Assembly (NCBI GenBank): GCA_025351785.1
Contig: JANXVF010000024.1
Span: 1 to 54,093 of the forward strand
DNA: 54,093 nucleotides
Direction of reading: 5' to 3'
Source: Flavobacterium sp.
Lineage (GTDB): Bacteria; Bacteroidota; Bacteroidia; Flavobacteriales; Flavobacteriaceae
A program made the position numbers and the translations under genes. Position 1 is the first letter of the stretch, and each line of letters opens with the position of its first letter. Shown one piece after another: positions 34,115-44,667 of the stretch. Below the pieces are notes generated by a model. It did not search any database. It was not told the origin of the DNA and saw nothing but the letters and a program-made list of their open reading frames with translations.

Positions 34115-37100
34115 TTATGCTAATTGTAAATTTTGGTTTTCAACTCTAGTATTTCGTCTATCTCGTAACCAATATTTGGTGCGTTTTACCAAATAAAACA
34201 TTACGGGAACCATTACCAGAGTTAAAACTGTGGCATAAGTCAATCCGAAAATAATTGTCCAAGCAAGTGGCGACCAGAAAATTACATTGTCTCCACCAAT
34301 AAAAACATGTGGATTTAAATCGGTAATAAGAGAGAAAAAGTCGAAGTTTAAACCTATAGCTAGCGGAATCAACCCTAAAACAGCAGTTAATGCAGTTAAT
34401 AAAACGGGACGCAAACGCGATTTTCCAGACTCTATAATTCCATCTTTTATTTCGTCAAGGGTTAAATCATCATGAGATGTTAGTCCTTTTTCTTCTACTT
34501 TTCTGTCTAAAACTAGTACAAAGAAATCCATCAAAACTATTCCGTTTTTAACTACAATTCCGGCTAACGAAATTATTCCCATCATAGTCATTAAAATTAC
34601 AAAATCCATATTTGCAATTACATAACCATAAAAAACGCCACTAAAACTTAAAATTACTGTAAACAAAATCACAACGGTTTTTGATATTGAGTTAAACTGC
34701 AAAACAATAATAACCGTGATTCCGGCTAAGGCTAAAAATAGAGCCAACATTAAAAAATTTTGATTTTTCCCTTGCTCTTCCTGAACACCAGAGAACGAGT
34801 AAGAAACCGATTTTGGCAATTCATATCCGTTTAAACTTGCTTTAATTTGTTTTGTAATTTCATCTCCATTATATCCAGTTAAAACATTTGAATAAATGGT
34901 CATTACTCGTTTCTGATTTTTTCTTTTTATTTGATTATAAGTAGTAGTTTTTTCGGTGTTAGATACTGCAGATATTGGAACTTGCATCATCTGACCATTG
35001 TTTTGATTTCGAAATGTTAAGGATTGATTAAACAAAACACTTTCATTTTTACGTTGGTCATCTTGCATTCGCATTACAATATTATAATCATCATCTCCTT
35101 CTTTGTAGGTAGAAATTTCTTGACCATAAACAGATCGTCGCAAATCAAAACCAAGCTGTCCTGTAGAAACTCCCATACTACCGGCATTTACCCGATCTAC
35201 TTTTACTTCAAGTTCAGGGCTTTCTTTATTTACATCTACGCTCAAACGTTCTATTCCTGGAATATTTTTAGCATTTATAAAAGCAATCATTTTAGCCGAT
35301 TCTTTTAGCATAGTTTGATAATCTAATCCGGTTAATTGAATACTGATAGGATATCCAGCTGGTGGTCCATTAGAATCTTTTTCCACCGTTACAGTAGCAC
35401 CAGCAATTCCTTTTACTTTACCTCTAATCTCTTCTAAAATATCCGATGTATTTATTCCTTTTCTAAATTTAAATTCCGAAAAGTTTACAGTTACCTTTCC
35501 TTTATAGGGAGTTTCAGATGCTGATCCTGCATCTACATTAGGATTTCCAGCTCCAACACCCACTTGCGATACTATCGACTCGGCTAAATAATTAGCTTTT
35601 GTTGAGGGATCTACATATTTTTTTAGAATTTCTATAACTTGTTTTTCAACAAATAAGGTAGCTTTATTGGTTTTATTAATATCTGTTCCCTGCGGATATT
35701 CTATATATGTAATCACCTGATTTGGAATATTATCAGGAAAAAATAAAACTTTTCTTGGAAAAATGGATAATAATATAAATGAAAAAAACAGCATTCCTAT
35801 TATGGTAACCAGCGCAAGCCAAGCTTTATTACCAACCAAAATTTTTGACAAGAAATTTTTATATTTATCTTCCATTTTTGGAAAAAAACCATGCTGAAAA
35901 TCTTGAGTCCATTGATATAATTTAATCTTGTATAGCCACATCAATCCTAAAGAAATTATAGATAAGTGACCTATTGCTCTAGCAAACTTAGAGTCATAAA
36001 TGTTTCCTAGTACAACAAAAATCACTGCAAGAATTGTAAAAATAATAGAGTACAGTTTTATTGATTTTTTTGATACATTTTTATCTTCGGTAGCCATAGA
36101 TCCTCCGGTCATCGCAGCATTTACAACCATCGCTACAAATAAGGAAGCCGTTAAAGTAACTGTTAGCGTAATTGGGAAATATTTCATAAATTTTCCCATA
36201 GTTCCTGGCCATAATGCAAAGGGTAAAAATGCCATTAGCGTTGTTGCTGTCGAGGAGATAACGGGCCAAGCTATTTCGCCGATTCCAATTTTTGAGGCAT
36301 GAACTCTATCCATCCCTTTTTTCATATTTGCAAAAACATTATCAACAACTACAATTCCGTCGTCTACCAACATTCCTAGTCCCATAACTAAACCAAAGAG
36401 AACCATCGTATTTAATGTTAACCCAAAAGCTGATAAAATGGTAAATGCCATCATCATAGAAAGCGGAATTGCTGCTCCTACAAATAACGAATTTCGAAGT
36501 CCCATAGTAAACATCAATACGATCATTACCAGTACAATTCCAAAAATTATATGATTTGATAATTCGTTTACCTGATGCTCTACTCGAGAGGATTGATCGT
36601 TTGAATATTCTAATTTTAAATTTGATGGCAAATAACTTTTTTGGGCCTCAGCAACTTTTTCTTTTACTTGTTCTATTGCCGAAATCATATTTTGACTTGA
36701 GCGTTTTTTTACGTTCAACATCACAACTTCGCTACCTTTTTCGCGCGCATAAGTAGTTTTCTCTTTCTCTTTAAAACTTATTGTTGCAATGTCTTTTAAA
36801 TAAACTGTACCGCCATAAGATTTTACAATCACATTTTCGAGTTCTTTAGGATTCTTAATTTCACCAACAATTCTGATGTTGTTTCTCGAGCCTTGCGAAA
36901 TTAAATTTCCACCCGAAAGTGTCATGTTTTCATATTTTACTGCATTTTGAATTTCGTCAAAAGATACTTGAGCAGCAGTCATTTTAAAAATATCTACTGC
37001 GATTTCAACTTCTTTATCATCAACTCCTAGAATATCAACTTTCTTAACTTCTGGAATTTCCTCAATGTCATCTTGCAATAATTTTCCGTACGTTTTTAAT

Positions 37101-37594
37101 TGTTGCGTAGTATAATTTCCTTGCAAATTGATATTCAAAATAGGCACTTCTTCTGAGATATTTAACTCAAAAACACTAGGCTCAACTTTGCTTCCATTGT
37201 CAAGATTTGGCCAGTCTGTATCAGCTTTTACAATATCAACTTTATCTTTTATTTTTGTTTTTGCTTCTTCGATCGAAATTTTATCTGCAAATTCTACCAC
37301 AATCATCCCATAATCTTGAAACGAACTCGAAGATATTTTTTCGACTCCACTGATGTTTTTAATCTGCTTTTCAAGTGGTTTTACTATTAATTTCTCAACA
37401 TCTTCTGCCGAATTTCCAGGAAATACAGACGAGATATAAACTTTATTCTCTATAATTTCGGGAAAATCCTCACGTGGCATATTGATATATGCTGTAACTC
37501 CTAGAATTACAATTAAAAATGTTAAGATGTAAACTGTAACTCGGTTGTCGACAGCCCAACTAGAAATACTAAATTCTTTATTTTTACTGCTCAT
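34115..37594 (-). CDS. RND-family efflux pump inner-membrane transporter
   Basis: A proton-driven exporter of 1159 residues. It has the 12-helix RND plan with two large periplasmic loops. VMGLGMLVDDGIVVVDNV in TM4 carries the conserved Asp pair of the proton relay, and the second half has MGIISLAGIVVKNGIVLMDF. About 100 residues more than AcrB (1049) come partly from two to three extra hydrophobic segments near residues 510-565. Together with the adaptor and TolC genes it forms a complete tripartite pump of the HAE-1 type. The substrate is not determined. Confidence 0.92.
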   Translation of the reverse strand: MSSKNKEFSISSWAVDNRVTVYILTFLIVILGVTAYINMPREDFPEIIENKVYISSVFPGNSAEDVEKLIVKPLEKQIKNISGVEKISSSSFQDYGMIVVEFADKISIEEAKTKIKDKVDIVKADTDWPNLDNGSKVEPSVFELNISEEVPILNINLQGNYTTQQLKTYGKLLQDDIEEIPEVKKVDILGVDDKEVEIAVDIFKMTAAQVSFDEIQNAVKYENMTLSGGNLISQGSRNNIRIVGEIKNPKELENVIVKSYGGTVYLKDIATISFKEKEKTTYAREKGSEVVMLNVKKRSSQNMISAIEQVKEKVAEAQKSYLPSNLKLEYSNDQSSRVEHQVNELSNHIIFGIVLVMIVLMFTMGLRNSLFVGAAIPLSMMMAFTILSAFGLTLNTMVLFGLVMGLGMLVDDGIVVVDNVFANMKKGMDRVHASKIGIGEIAWPVISSTATTLMAFLPFALWPGTMGKFMKYFPITLTVTLTASLFVAMVVNAAMTGGSMATEDKNVSKKSIKLYSIIFTILAVIFVVLGNIYDSKFARAIGHLSIISLGLMWLYKIKLYQWTQDFQHGFFPKMEDKYKNFLSKILVGNKAWLALVTIIGMLFFSFILLSIFPRKVLFFPDNIPNQVITYIEYPQGTDINKTNKATLFVEKQVIEILKKYVDPSTKANYLAESIVSQVGVGAGNPNVDAGSASETPYKGKVTVNFSEFKFRKGINTSDILEEIRGKVKGIAGATVTVEKDSNGPPAGYPISIQLTGLDYQTMLKESAKMIAFINAKNIPGIERLSVDVNKESPELEVKVDRVNAGSMGVSTGQLGFDLRRSVYGQEISTYKEGDDDYNIVMRMQDDQRKNESVLFNQSLTFRNQNNGQMMQVPISAVSNTEKTTTYNQIKRKNQKRVMTIYSNVLTGYNGDEITKQIKASLNGYELPKSVSYSFSGVQEEQGKNQNFLMLALFLALAGITVIIVLQFNSISKTVVILFTVILSFSGVFYGYVIANMDFVILMTMMGIISLAGIVVKNGIVLMDFFVLVLDRKVEEKGLTSHDDLTLDEIKDGIIESGKSRLRPVLLTALTAVLGLIPLAIGLNFDFFSLITDLNPHVFIGGDNVIFWSPLAWTIIFGLTYATVLTLVMVPVMFYLVKRTKYWLRDRRNTRVENQNLQLA

Positions 37595-37649
37595 TTTATT
37601 TTATATTTTAAATTTTGAAAATGGACTATTTTCACAAAAATTTTAATCT

Positions 37650-38801
37650 TTAGAAATTTAATTTCATTCCCTCAGAAATACTATTTAATCCTTCGGTTAC
37701 AATAACATCGTTAACTGATAAACCAGATACTATTTCGGTAACATTATCTGCCGATTGTCCTGTTTTTACCAAAATTTTCTTTGCTATTGCAGTTTTGCCT
37801 TTTATTTGAGAAGCTACATAAACATATTGATTTTTCTGACCATCTTCTAAAATCACATTTGAAGGAACAACTATGGCGTTTTTATTTAAATAATCAATCA
37901 CTTTTAATTTTGCAACTTGGTTTGGGCGTAATAAATTATCAGGATTTGGAACGGCTACTTCTATACCAAAACTTCTATTATTTGGATTTATAAAATTTCC
38001 TATTTGTCTAACTTTTCCTTGATACGTTTTTCCTAAAGAAGTTAAAAAAACAGCTACTTCGGTTCCTATTTTTAGTTTTCCAATGTAAGATTCTGGAACA
38101 TTTGTAGAAACATACATATTATTCAAATTTACAATTCGCATTAAGCCTTGTGGCGAAGCAGAAACTACCTGACCGCGTTCAGCAAAAACTTCGTCTATCG
38201 TTCCAGAAAATGGTGCACGAATCAAGGTTTTTGACAATCCTGCTTTTGCTTGACCTACAGATTTTGACAAACTTATCATTTGAGTTTGAGCTTGCAGATA
38301 TTGAATCTCAGAACCAATTTTTTGATTCCACAGATTTTTTTGTCGTTCATATGTTGTTTTTGCAAGTTGATATTGCGTTTCTAAACTAGCTACTTGTTGA
38401 CTCATCCCGGCATCATCTACACGTCCTAATACCTGACCTTTATTTACTTTTTGACCAGCTTTTACATTTAATGTTACTAATGTTCCTGGCATTTCTGGTT
38501 GTACTAAAATATTTTCTTTTGTATTTACATTTCCCTGTATTTCAAGATAATGATTAAATAAAGTGTCTTTTATTGTGGTTACAGAAACTAAAATTTCCTC
38601 ATCTTTTTTTGTATCTAGAGTGGCTAAAGCATCATCAATTTTTACTAAATCGGTCTGAATACTTGCTTTTTTAGCCTGTAATCCTTTTAAATTTTTAGAT
38701 TTAATTAATTCGTCAATCGATGCATTTCCATCATTATTTTTACAAGAAAAAACTAATATAGAAAGGGTTAGTATGATTATTATATTTTTCATTTTTTTCA
38801 T
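37650..38801 (-). CDS. Periplasmic adaptor (membrane-fusion) lipoprotein of the RND pump
   Basis: 383 residues with a lipobox (SILVFSC, Cys about 20), an N-terminal coiled-coil region (about 30-65), a biotinyl-lipoyl-like domain with VNTKENILVQPEMPGTL and KAGQKVNKGQVLGRVDD, an alpha-hairpin, and barrel domains (RAPFSGTIDEVFAERGQVV). It bridges the RND protein and the TolC-like channel. It lies 55 bases before the RND gene in the same direction. Confidence 0.92.
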   Translation of the reverse strand: MKKMKNIIIILTLSILVFSCKNNDGNASIDELIKSKNLKGLQAKKASIQTDLVKIDDALATLDTKKDEEILVSVTTIKDTLFNHYLEIQGNVNTKENILVQPEMPGTLVTLNVKAGQKVNKGQVLGRVDDAGMSQQVASLETQYQLAKTTYERQKNLWNQKIGSEIQYLQAQTQMISLSKSVGQAKAGLSKTLIRAPFSGTIDEVFAERGQVVSASPQGLMRIVNLNNMYVSTNVPESYIGKLKIGTEVAVFLTSLGKTYQGKVRQIGNFINPNNRSFGIEVAVPNPDNLLRPNQVAKLKVIDYLNKNAIVVPSNVILEDGQKNQYVYVASQIKGKTAIAKKILVKTGQSADNVTEIVSGLSVNDVIVTEGLNSISEGMKLNF

Positions 38802-38836
38802 TTTGATTAAAATTATGTTTGGTTTATGTTAGTTTT

Positions 38837-40195
38837 TTATTTTGAAATTACTTTTTCGAGAGTTGCTTTTTTATTGATTACATCTACCATTGTTTGCAAA
38901 TAGCTTTGTTGTGAAGAATACAATTGTCGTTGCGCTTCGGTAAGATTAAAACTGCTCGAAAGCCCTTCTTTAAATTTTATTTGTTGTTTGTTTTCTATGC
39001 GTTCTGCCAGTTTTAGGTTTTCTTTTGAACTATTATATTGCTCAATACTAAACTCATAATCACTTTTTGCATTTTGGTATTGCAATTTTAATTTTTGTTC
39101 AACATCTATCAAATCGTTTTTTGCTTTTTCGAGAGCAATACTTGCCTGCTGCGTTCTTGCACTTCGGGCAAAACTGCTAAAGATAGGAATGCTTAAATTG
39201 ACCCCTAAATTTGAATAATTAAACCATCGTTGATTTGAATTTATAAAATGAAATGAATCGCTGTAGGAGTTTGCACCATAGTTTAAGCCTGCGGCCAAAG
39301 TAGGTAGTGCTTTGCTTTTTTGTAGTTTTAATTCTAAAGTTCGTTGTTGCACAAAATTTTCTGTGATAGTATAATTAATATTGCTTTTAACATTAAAATC
39401 AGAATTTATTGCTTGAGAAGTTAAAGCCAAATCTAAATTGTTTTTTGTCAAATCGTCTAGTTTATCTGTCAAAATTAATTCATCTTCGATTTCAATTCCT
39501 AAGTTTATTTTTAACATCTTTAATGAAATTTCTTTCAATCTCGATACATAATTCAAATTGCTATTTATGGTAGATAATGTAATTTTGAGTTGTTCTACAT
39601 TTTCTTCTTCTATCAATCCGTTTTTAAAAGTTTCGTTTGTATCAAATAACGTTTTTTCTAAAATGGTTTTATTTCTTTTCAAGATTTCAGTATTTTCTTG
39701 AGCCAACAATACATTTCCGTATGAATTAATAATCATTTCTTTTACATCAGAATCGGTTTTCTTTTTATAGTTTTCATAAAAAGCAATGTATGTTTTAGAG
39801 GCTTGAAGCGCCACAATATAGGAACCGTCAAAAAGTAGTTGGGTTAATCCTAAACTGGCGCTTGCATTATGTTTTGTGCCAAAAGTTACTTCTGCAAATT
39901 CTCCTGCTGGACCGCCAAAAATTTGAGCTGGCAAAATAGAAGTTTGAAGTTTAAAATTGTCTATATAACTAACATTTCCATTTATTTGTGGCAAACCCAT
40001 TGCCGTGGTTTCCCATCGTTTTTTCTTTGCAATTTCAATATCTTTTCCTGAATTTATTGCTTGACGATTATTTGTTAATGCGTGACTTATAGCTTGTTCT
40101 AGACTAAATGAAAAATTTTGTTTTTGTTTTTCTTGACCATTTACCTTTATAAATGTTAAAAGGAATAGTGCAATTAATAATGAAATTTTTTTCAT
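38837..40195 (-). CDS. TolC-family outer-membrane efflux channel
   Basis: 452 residues: signal peptide (1-20, ending KVNG), then two repeated OEP halves with long coiled-coil helices, ending in the second half with SIPIFSSFARSARTQQASIALEKAKNDL. It provides the outer-membrane exit of the pump encoded by the next two genes. Confidence 0.92.
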   Translation of the reverse strand: MKKISLLIALFLLTFIKVNGQEKQKQNFSFSLEQAISHALTNNRQAINSGKDIEIAKKKRWETTAMGLPQINGNVSYIDNFKLQTSILPAQIFGGPAGEFAEVTFGTKHNASASLGLTQLLFDGSYIVALQASKTYIAFYENYKKKTDSDVKEMIINSYGNVLLAQENTEILKRNKTILEKTLFDTNETFKNGLIEEENVEQLKITLSTINSNLNYVSRLKEISLKMLKINLGIEIEDELILTDKLDDLTKNNLDLALTSQAINSDFNVKSNINYTITENFVQQRTLELKLQKSKALPTLAAGLNYGANSYSDSFHFINSNQRWFNYSNLGVNLSIPIFSSFARSARTQQASIALEKAKNDLIDVEQKLKLQYQNAKSDYEFSIEQYNSSKENLKLAERIENKQQIKFKEGLSSSFNLTEAQRQLYSSQQSYLQTMVDVINKKATLEKVISK

Positions 40196-40208
40196 GGATT
40201 GTAAAATA

Positions 40209-40802
40209 TTATAAATGGTTTGATAGTTGTTTTTCTAATTCTGAAATTCCAGCAGGTGTAGCTAAAGCTCGAGTATGATATTCTAAAACGTGATTTTCTA
40301 ATTTGCTAGATTCACTTTCTGATTGTGTTGATTCTTTAATTGAAAATATAAGCATGTAATAAAATTTTGCATAAATGTCAACGTCTAAATTTTTTCGGTA
40401 CAACCCTTGCTCAATTCCTTTAACGATGTTTTGTTTAAACATAGTATTACAATCTTCGAGCTCATTGGCAATCATTTTTGAATGAATTTCGGGATAATGT
40501 TTTTTCAATTGATAAATAGGAGAGTCATTTATGGTTTGAAACATTTCTTTAAACATTCTTCTAATTTCAAAATTTTCTTCAATTGCATTATAGTTTTTAG
40601 CTACTATTTCGTCAATAATAGTGTGTATTTTTTGATGAATGATTTCGGTTCCTTCCTCAATTAGGACTTCTTTATTGTGAAAATATTTGTAAATTGTTTT
40701 CTTAGAAATGCACATTTCACAAGCAATATCATCCATAGTTACGCTTTTGAAACCGAGTTTCAAGAACATTTCTGTTGCTTTTTTGATGATTTTATCTTTC
40801 AT
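40209..40802 (-). CDS. TetR/AcrR-family regulator of the efflux operon
   Basis: 197 residues with an N-terminal HTH (KATEMFLKLGFKSVTMDDIACEMCISKKTIYKYFHNKEVLIEEG, residues 8-50) and a helical ligand-binding domain. It is 13 bases upstream of the tolC homologue and probably autoregulates the whole set. The ligand is unknown. Confidence 0.92.
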   Translation of the reverse strand: MKDKIIKKATEMFLKLGFKSVTMDDIACEMCISKKTIYKYFHNKEVLIEEGTEIIHQKIHTIIDEIVAKNYNAIEENFEIRRMFKEMFQTINDSPIYQLKKHYPEIHSKMIANELEDCNTMFKQNIVKGIEQGLYRKNLDVDIYAKFYYMLIFSIKESTQSESESSKLENHVLEYHTRALATPAGISELEKQLSNHL

Positions 40803-40833
40803 ACTCTTTTACCTGTTTCAGTTTTTTTGCTTA

Positions 40834-41592
40834 TTACAGCGAAATTCCTCCAGATGCTTCAATACGTTGACCATTTATCCAATATCCATCTTCTGAACAT
40901 AAAAAGGCAACAATCCCTCCAATATCATTGGCTTCTCCAACTCTGCCAAGAGCAGTCATGGTTGACAATCGCTCTTTTAATTGTGAATTGCTTCTTATGG
41001 CTGCATTGTTAAAATCTGTTTCAATTGGTCCAGGAGCTATAACATTTGCAGTAATTCCTCTTACACCAACTTCTTTGGCTACATATTTTGTAAAAGTTTC
41101 GATTGCACCTTTCATAGATGCATAAATAGAATACCCTGGATTGCAAAAACGAGTTGTTCCACTAGAAATATTGATAATTCTTCCATTATCATTCATTATT
41201 GGCAACGCTTTTTGTGTTAAGAAATAAACACTTTTAAAGTGAATGTTCATCAATCTATCAAAATCTTCTTCTGTTGCATCCATGTATGGAATTGTAGCGC
41301 CAACTCCTGCATTGTTTATTAAAAAATCAAACGTATTTGTATTCCATTTTTCTTTTAAAACAGCAGAAAGCGATACGATAAATGGACTTAATTCTGCAAT
41401 ATTATTAACATCCAATTGGAGTACAGCAGCTTTTAAACCTAAATTTTCAATTGATTCAGCAACTTTTTGAGCTTCCTCTTTTTGGGTATTGTAAGTAATA
41501 ATTACGTCATGACCTTTTTGTGCCAAACGCAAAGCCATATTTTTTCCTAAACCGCGACTTCCACCAGTAACTAATGCTATTTTAGTACTCAT
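40834..41592 (-). CDS. Short-chain dehydrogenase/reductase
   Basis: A classical SDR of 252 residues: NAD(P)-binding GGSRGLGKN (10-18), NNAG (93-96), S143/S144, and catalytic Y157-x3-K161 in YSIYASMKG. The ATG at 41592 fits the family; the longer frame to 41649 runs through the -7 box. It lies 31 bases before the tetR gene with no terminator seen, so it may be the first gene of the efflux operon. The substrate is unknown. Confidence 0.9.
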   Translation of the reverse strand: MSTKIALVTGGSRGLGKNMALRLAQKGHDVIITYNTQKEEAQKVAESIENLGLKAAVLQLDVNNIAELSPFIVSLSAVLKEKWNTNTFDFLINNAGVGATIPYMDATEEDFDRLMNIHFKSVYFLTQKALPIMNDNGRIINISSGTTRFCNPGYSIYASMKGAIETFTKYVAKEVGVRGITANVIAPGPIETDFNNAAIRSNSQLKERLSTMTALGRVGEANDIGGIVAFLCSEDGYWINGQRIEASGGISL

Positions 41593-41620
41593 ATTTCTAT
41601 AATATGTTAAAATTATGGTG

Positions 41621-41650
41621 CAAATATAGACAGGAAACTTTAAAAACAAA
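41621..41650 (-). promoter_or_regulatory. Promoter of the SDR-tetR-efflux gene run
   Basis: Read on the minus strand: TTTG (41647-41650), an 18-base gap, then TATATTTG (41621-41628), an exact consensus. The ATG at 41592 follows about 28 bases later. Confidence 0.75.
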
Positions 41651-41712
41651 AATAGTTTCCAAAGTATTTATATAAATTTAACATTGCGCAAAATTAGTTG
41701 CTAAATTTTAAA

Positions 41713-41743
41713 TTGTTAGAAGCATTTTTTTGCTTTACTTTTG
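41713..41743 (+). promoter_or_regulatory. Promoter of the prenyl diphosphate synthase gene
   Basis: TTG at 41713-41715, a 20-base gap, and TACTTTTG at 41736-41743 (exact TAnnTTTG). Confidence 0.6.
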
Positions 41744-41806
41744 TAAATAAGTTTTAATTTAAATTGAAAATTTTAAAACTTTTAATTTAAAAAAGCGTCA
41801 TAGAGA

Positions 41807-42790
41807 ATGCATTCCATTTATCAATATCAAAAATTTATTTCAGATTATTTAGCCGATCAATCAAAAATAAAAAGTTTAAAAGAGCCAAAAAACTTATACG
41901 ATCCCATAAATTATATTTTAGCTAATGGTGGTAAAAGGATGAGACCTACATTGACTTTAATGGCTGCCGAAATATTTGATACAGATTATAAAAAAGCATT
42001 GCCAGCGGCGCTTGCAGTAGAAGTTTTTCATAATTTTTCGCTAGTTCATGACGATATTATGGATGATGCACCTTTGAGACGTGGCAAAGAAACGGTACAC
42101 GAAAAATGGAATATCAATACCGGAATTTTATCTGGCGATGCTATGCTAATTCTTGCTTATCAATATTTTGAAAAATATGAACCTCATGTTTTTAAAGAAT
42201 TGGCAAAACTATTTAGCAAAACTGCACTCGAAGTTTGCGAAGGACAACAGTATGATGTTGATTTTGAAATTAGAGATGATGTAACTATTGTCGAATATTT
42301 GAAAATGATTGAATATAAAACTGCAGTTTTAGTAGCTGCAGCTATGAAAATGGGAGCAATTTTAGCAGAAACTACTCCTGAAAATGCAAATTTGATTTAT
42401 GATTTTGGTCTAAATTTAGGATTAGCATTTCAATTGCAAGACGATTTTCTCGATGCCTTTGGCGATCCTGCAACTTTTGGAAAACAAGTAGGCGGTGATA
42501 TTATTGAGAATAAAAAAACCTATCTATATTTGAAAGCTATTGCTTTTGCTAGCGAGTCAGAAAAAGATCAACTTTTACATCTATTTTCGATTCGACCAGC
42601 AAATAATGATGACAAAATAAATTCTGTAAAAATCATTTTTAATCAAACTGGTGCCACTAAAGCAACACAAAAAGCTATTCAAGAATATACTTTTAAGGCT
42701 TTTGACACACTTCAAAAAATAAGTATAGATAGTGAGAAAAAAGAAATCTTAAAATCATTTGGAGAAAATTTGATGGGTCGAAAAGTTTAA
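41807..42790 (+). CDS. Polyprenyl (farnesyl/geranylgeranyl-type) diphosphate synthase
   Basis: Condenses isopentenyl diphosphate with allylic diphosphates. The 327 residues contain ILANGGKRMRPTL, the first Asp-rich motif LVHDDIMDDAPLRRG, and the second, FQLQDDFLDAFGD. The two extra residues in DDIMD relative to DDxxD are typical of bacterial short-chain (type II) synthases. The product may feed carotenoids (crtY is also in the window, on a distant operon), quinones or undecaprenyl phosphate. Confidence 0.9.
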   Translation: MHSIYQYQKFISDYLADQSKIKSLKEPKNLYDPINYILANGGKRMRPTLTLMAAEIFDTDYKKALPAALAVEVFHNFSLVHDDIMDDAPLRRGKETVHEKWNINTGILSGDAMLILAYQYFEKYEPHVFKELAKLFSKTALEVCEGQQYDVDFEIRDDVTIVEYLKMIEYKTAVLVAAAMKMGAILAETTPENANLIYDFGLNLGLAFQLQDDFLDAFGDPATFGKQVGGDIIENKKTYLYLKAIAFASESEKDQLLHLFSIRPANNDDKINSVKIIFNQTGATKATQKAIQEYTFKAFDTLQKISIDSEKKEILKSFGENLMGRKV

Positions 42791-42817
42791 AGTCTTTAGC
42801 TTTCAAAATTATTTAAG

Positions 42818-43171
42818 ATGAATTTTATTCAACCACTTTCTACCGATTTATTATTAGCAGAAGCTAATTCAGAAAATTTATATCCCAAATTAATCGAACA
42901 ACTAAATAAAGATTTTAATCTTGCTAATGAAGCGATTGATTTTTACCAGAGTATAAAACCACAGGAATTAAAAATTCAGTTGCACGAAAAAATTTATCGT
43001 TTAATTCAGTACAAATTTGCTGCTTATTTAAATTTACTATACATTATTGATGTTGCTGAAGATCAAATAATGAAACTCGATGGTTCTGATATTTTTATTT
43101 TATCTGAGCAAGTCGCTTTTTTGATTTTAAAAAGAGAGTGGATGAAAGTTTGGTTCAGAAATCGGTATTAG
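42818..43171 (+). CDS. Protein of unknown function downstream of the prenyl synthase
   Basis: 117 residues, mostly helical, without signal peptide or membrane segment, acidic in its first half and ending basic (KREWMKVWFRNRY). I do not recognise a family. It starts 27 bases after the prenyl synthase stop in the same direction and is probably co-transcribed. It converges with truB, with only 5 bases between the stop codons. Confidence 0.65.
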   Translation: MNFIQPLSTDLLLAEANSENLYPKLIEQLNKDFNLANEAIDFYQSIKPQELKIQLHEKIYRLIQYKFAAYLNLLYIIDVAEDQIMKLDGSDIFILSEQVAFLILKREWMKVWFRNRY

Positions 43172-43176
43172 TGATT

Positions 43177-43869
43177 TTATAATTCGTACAATTTCTCGAA
43201 ATCATTTGGCAAAATTCCATTTAAAACTTCATAATTCCCAATTTTTGTTCGACGCAGTTTAGATAAATACCCGCCAGATTTTAAAGCTTTGCCAAAGTCA
43301 TAAGCTAACGATCTAATATAAGTTCCCTTACTGCAAGAAACTTTAAAATCAATTTCTGGGAGTTCAATTCTGGTAATTTCAAATTCGTAAATCGATGTTT
43401 TTCTAAAAGCAATTTCCACTTCTTCACCAGCACGAGCATGTTCATACAAACGTTTTCCATCTTTTTTGATGGCTGAAAAAATGGGAGGCTTCTGATTGAT
43501 TTCGCCAATAAATTGTTTTGTAGTTTGATAAATTAAATCATCTGAAATATGATTTGTTGGGAAAACAGCATTTATTTCGGTTTCTAAATCATAGGATGGT
43601 GTAGTGGCTCCTACAGTAATTGTACCAGTATATTCCTTTGATTGCGCTTGTATTTCGGTAATTTTTTTTGTGAATTTACCCGTGCAAATAATTAACAAGC
43701 CTGTGGCCAAAGGATCTAAAGTTCCTGCGTGTCCTATTTTAAATTTTTTTGGTAAATCGAAATTTCGTTTGAGAATGTATTTTAACTTATTGACGGCTTG
43801 AAACGAACTCCAAGTTAGCGGTTTGTCTATTAGAATAATTTGACCCTCTAAGAAATCTTCCGAATTCAT
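43177..43869 (-). CDS. truB: tRNA pseudouridine(55) synthase
   Basis: Forms pseudouridine at position 55 in the T-loop of tRNAs. It has 230 residues with [14 protein letters not shown], whose D52 is the catalytic Asp, and [14 protein letters not shown] near the end. It lacks the long C-terminal PUA domain of E. coli TruB, as is usual in Bacteroidota. The ATG at 43869 shares bases with the uppP stop (TAATG). The longer frame to 43902 would overlap uppP. Confidence 0.95.
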   Translation of the reverse strand: MNSEDFLEGQIILIDKPLTWSSFQAVNKLKYILKRNFDLPKKFKIGHAGTLDPLATGLLIICTGKFTKKITEIQAQSKEYTGTITVGATTPSYDLETEINAVFPTNHISDDLIYQTTKQFIGEINQKPPIFSAIKKDGKRLYEHARAGEEVEIAFRKTSIYEFEITRIELPEIDFKVSCSKGTYIRSLAYDFGKALKSGGYLSKLRRTKIGNYEVLNGILPNDFEKLYEL

Positions 43870-44666
43870 TATATAGACAATAATTTTGGAAACGAGAAAC
43901 AAATAACTAGCATAATTATTCCAATAATGATTCTGTAATACCCAAATATTTTAAATCCATTTTTAGTTAAATAACCTATAAATGATTTAATTGCAATTAA
44001 AGCGACAATAAATCCAATTACATTTCCGATTATTAAAAAATTAATTTGCTCGTGAGTTAATACAAATCCGTCTTTATAATAATCATAACATTTTTTTACC
44101 GTAGCTCCTAACATTGTTGGAACAGCTAAAAAAAATGAAAATTCAGCAGCTGTTGTACGGGATAATTTTTGAGTCATACCACCAACTATACTTGCACCAC
44201 TTCTAGAAACGCCTGGAATCATTGCAAGACATTGAAACAAACCAATTTTTAAAGCAGTTAGATAGGATATTTCTTGATTGGATGTGATTTCGGTTTTAGT
44301 TGCAAACCAGTCGTCAACTTTCAATAAAATAATTCCGCCAAGCAATAATGAAACTGCTACCGTTGCAGGATTTTCTAAAAGAGCATCTATTTTTTTACTA
44401 AATAATAATCCAAAAATTACTGCCGGAATAAAGGCTACCAGCAATTTAAAATAGAAATCAAAACTCTGAAAAAATCTTTTAAAATATAGGACTACAACCG
44501 AAAGTATAGTTCCGAGTTGAATTACAACAGTGAAAAGTTTGGTAAAATCGTCATGTGCAATCCCAAAAAAGGAACTTGCTAATATCAAATGTCCAGTTGA
44601 GGAAATAGGTAAAAATTCGGTTATTCCTTCAATTATTGCTAGTATGACTGCCTGTAAATAATTCAT
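43869..44666 (-). CDS. uppP: Undecaprenyl-diphosphatase
   Basis: Recycles the lipid carrier for cell-wall synthesis by dephosphorylating undecaprenyl diphosphate at the membrane. 265 residues with about eight helices. Signature motifs are [17 protein letters not shown] (about 13-29) and [13 protein letters not shown]. It is part of the ftsX-DUF3098-uppP-truB run. Confidence 0.96.
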   Translation of the reverse strand: MNYLQAVILAIIEGITEFLPISSTGHLILASSFFGIAHDDFTKLFTVVIQLGTILSVVVLYFKRFFQSFDFYFKLLVAFIPAVIFGLLFSKKIDALLENPATVAVSLLLGGIILLKVDDWFATKTEITSNQEISYLTALKIGLFQCLAMIPGVSRSGASIVGGMTQKLSRTTAAEFSFFLAVPTMLGATVKKCYDYYKDGFVLTHEQINFLIIGNVIGFIVALIAIKSFIGYLTKNGFKIFGYYRIIIGIIMLVICFSFPKLLSI

Positions 44667-44667
44667 A

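Noticed and set aside
34115..37594. CusA-type heavy-metal RND pump linked to the copper cluster
   Set aside because: It converges with that cluster across a terminator, has its own TetR regulator, and the motifs look like the HAE-1 type.
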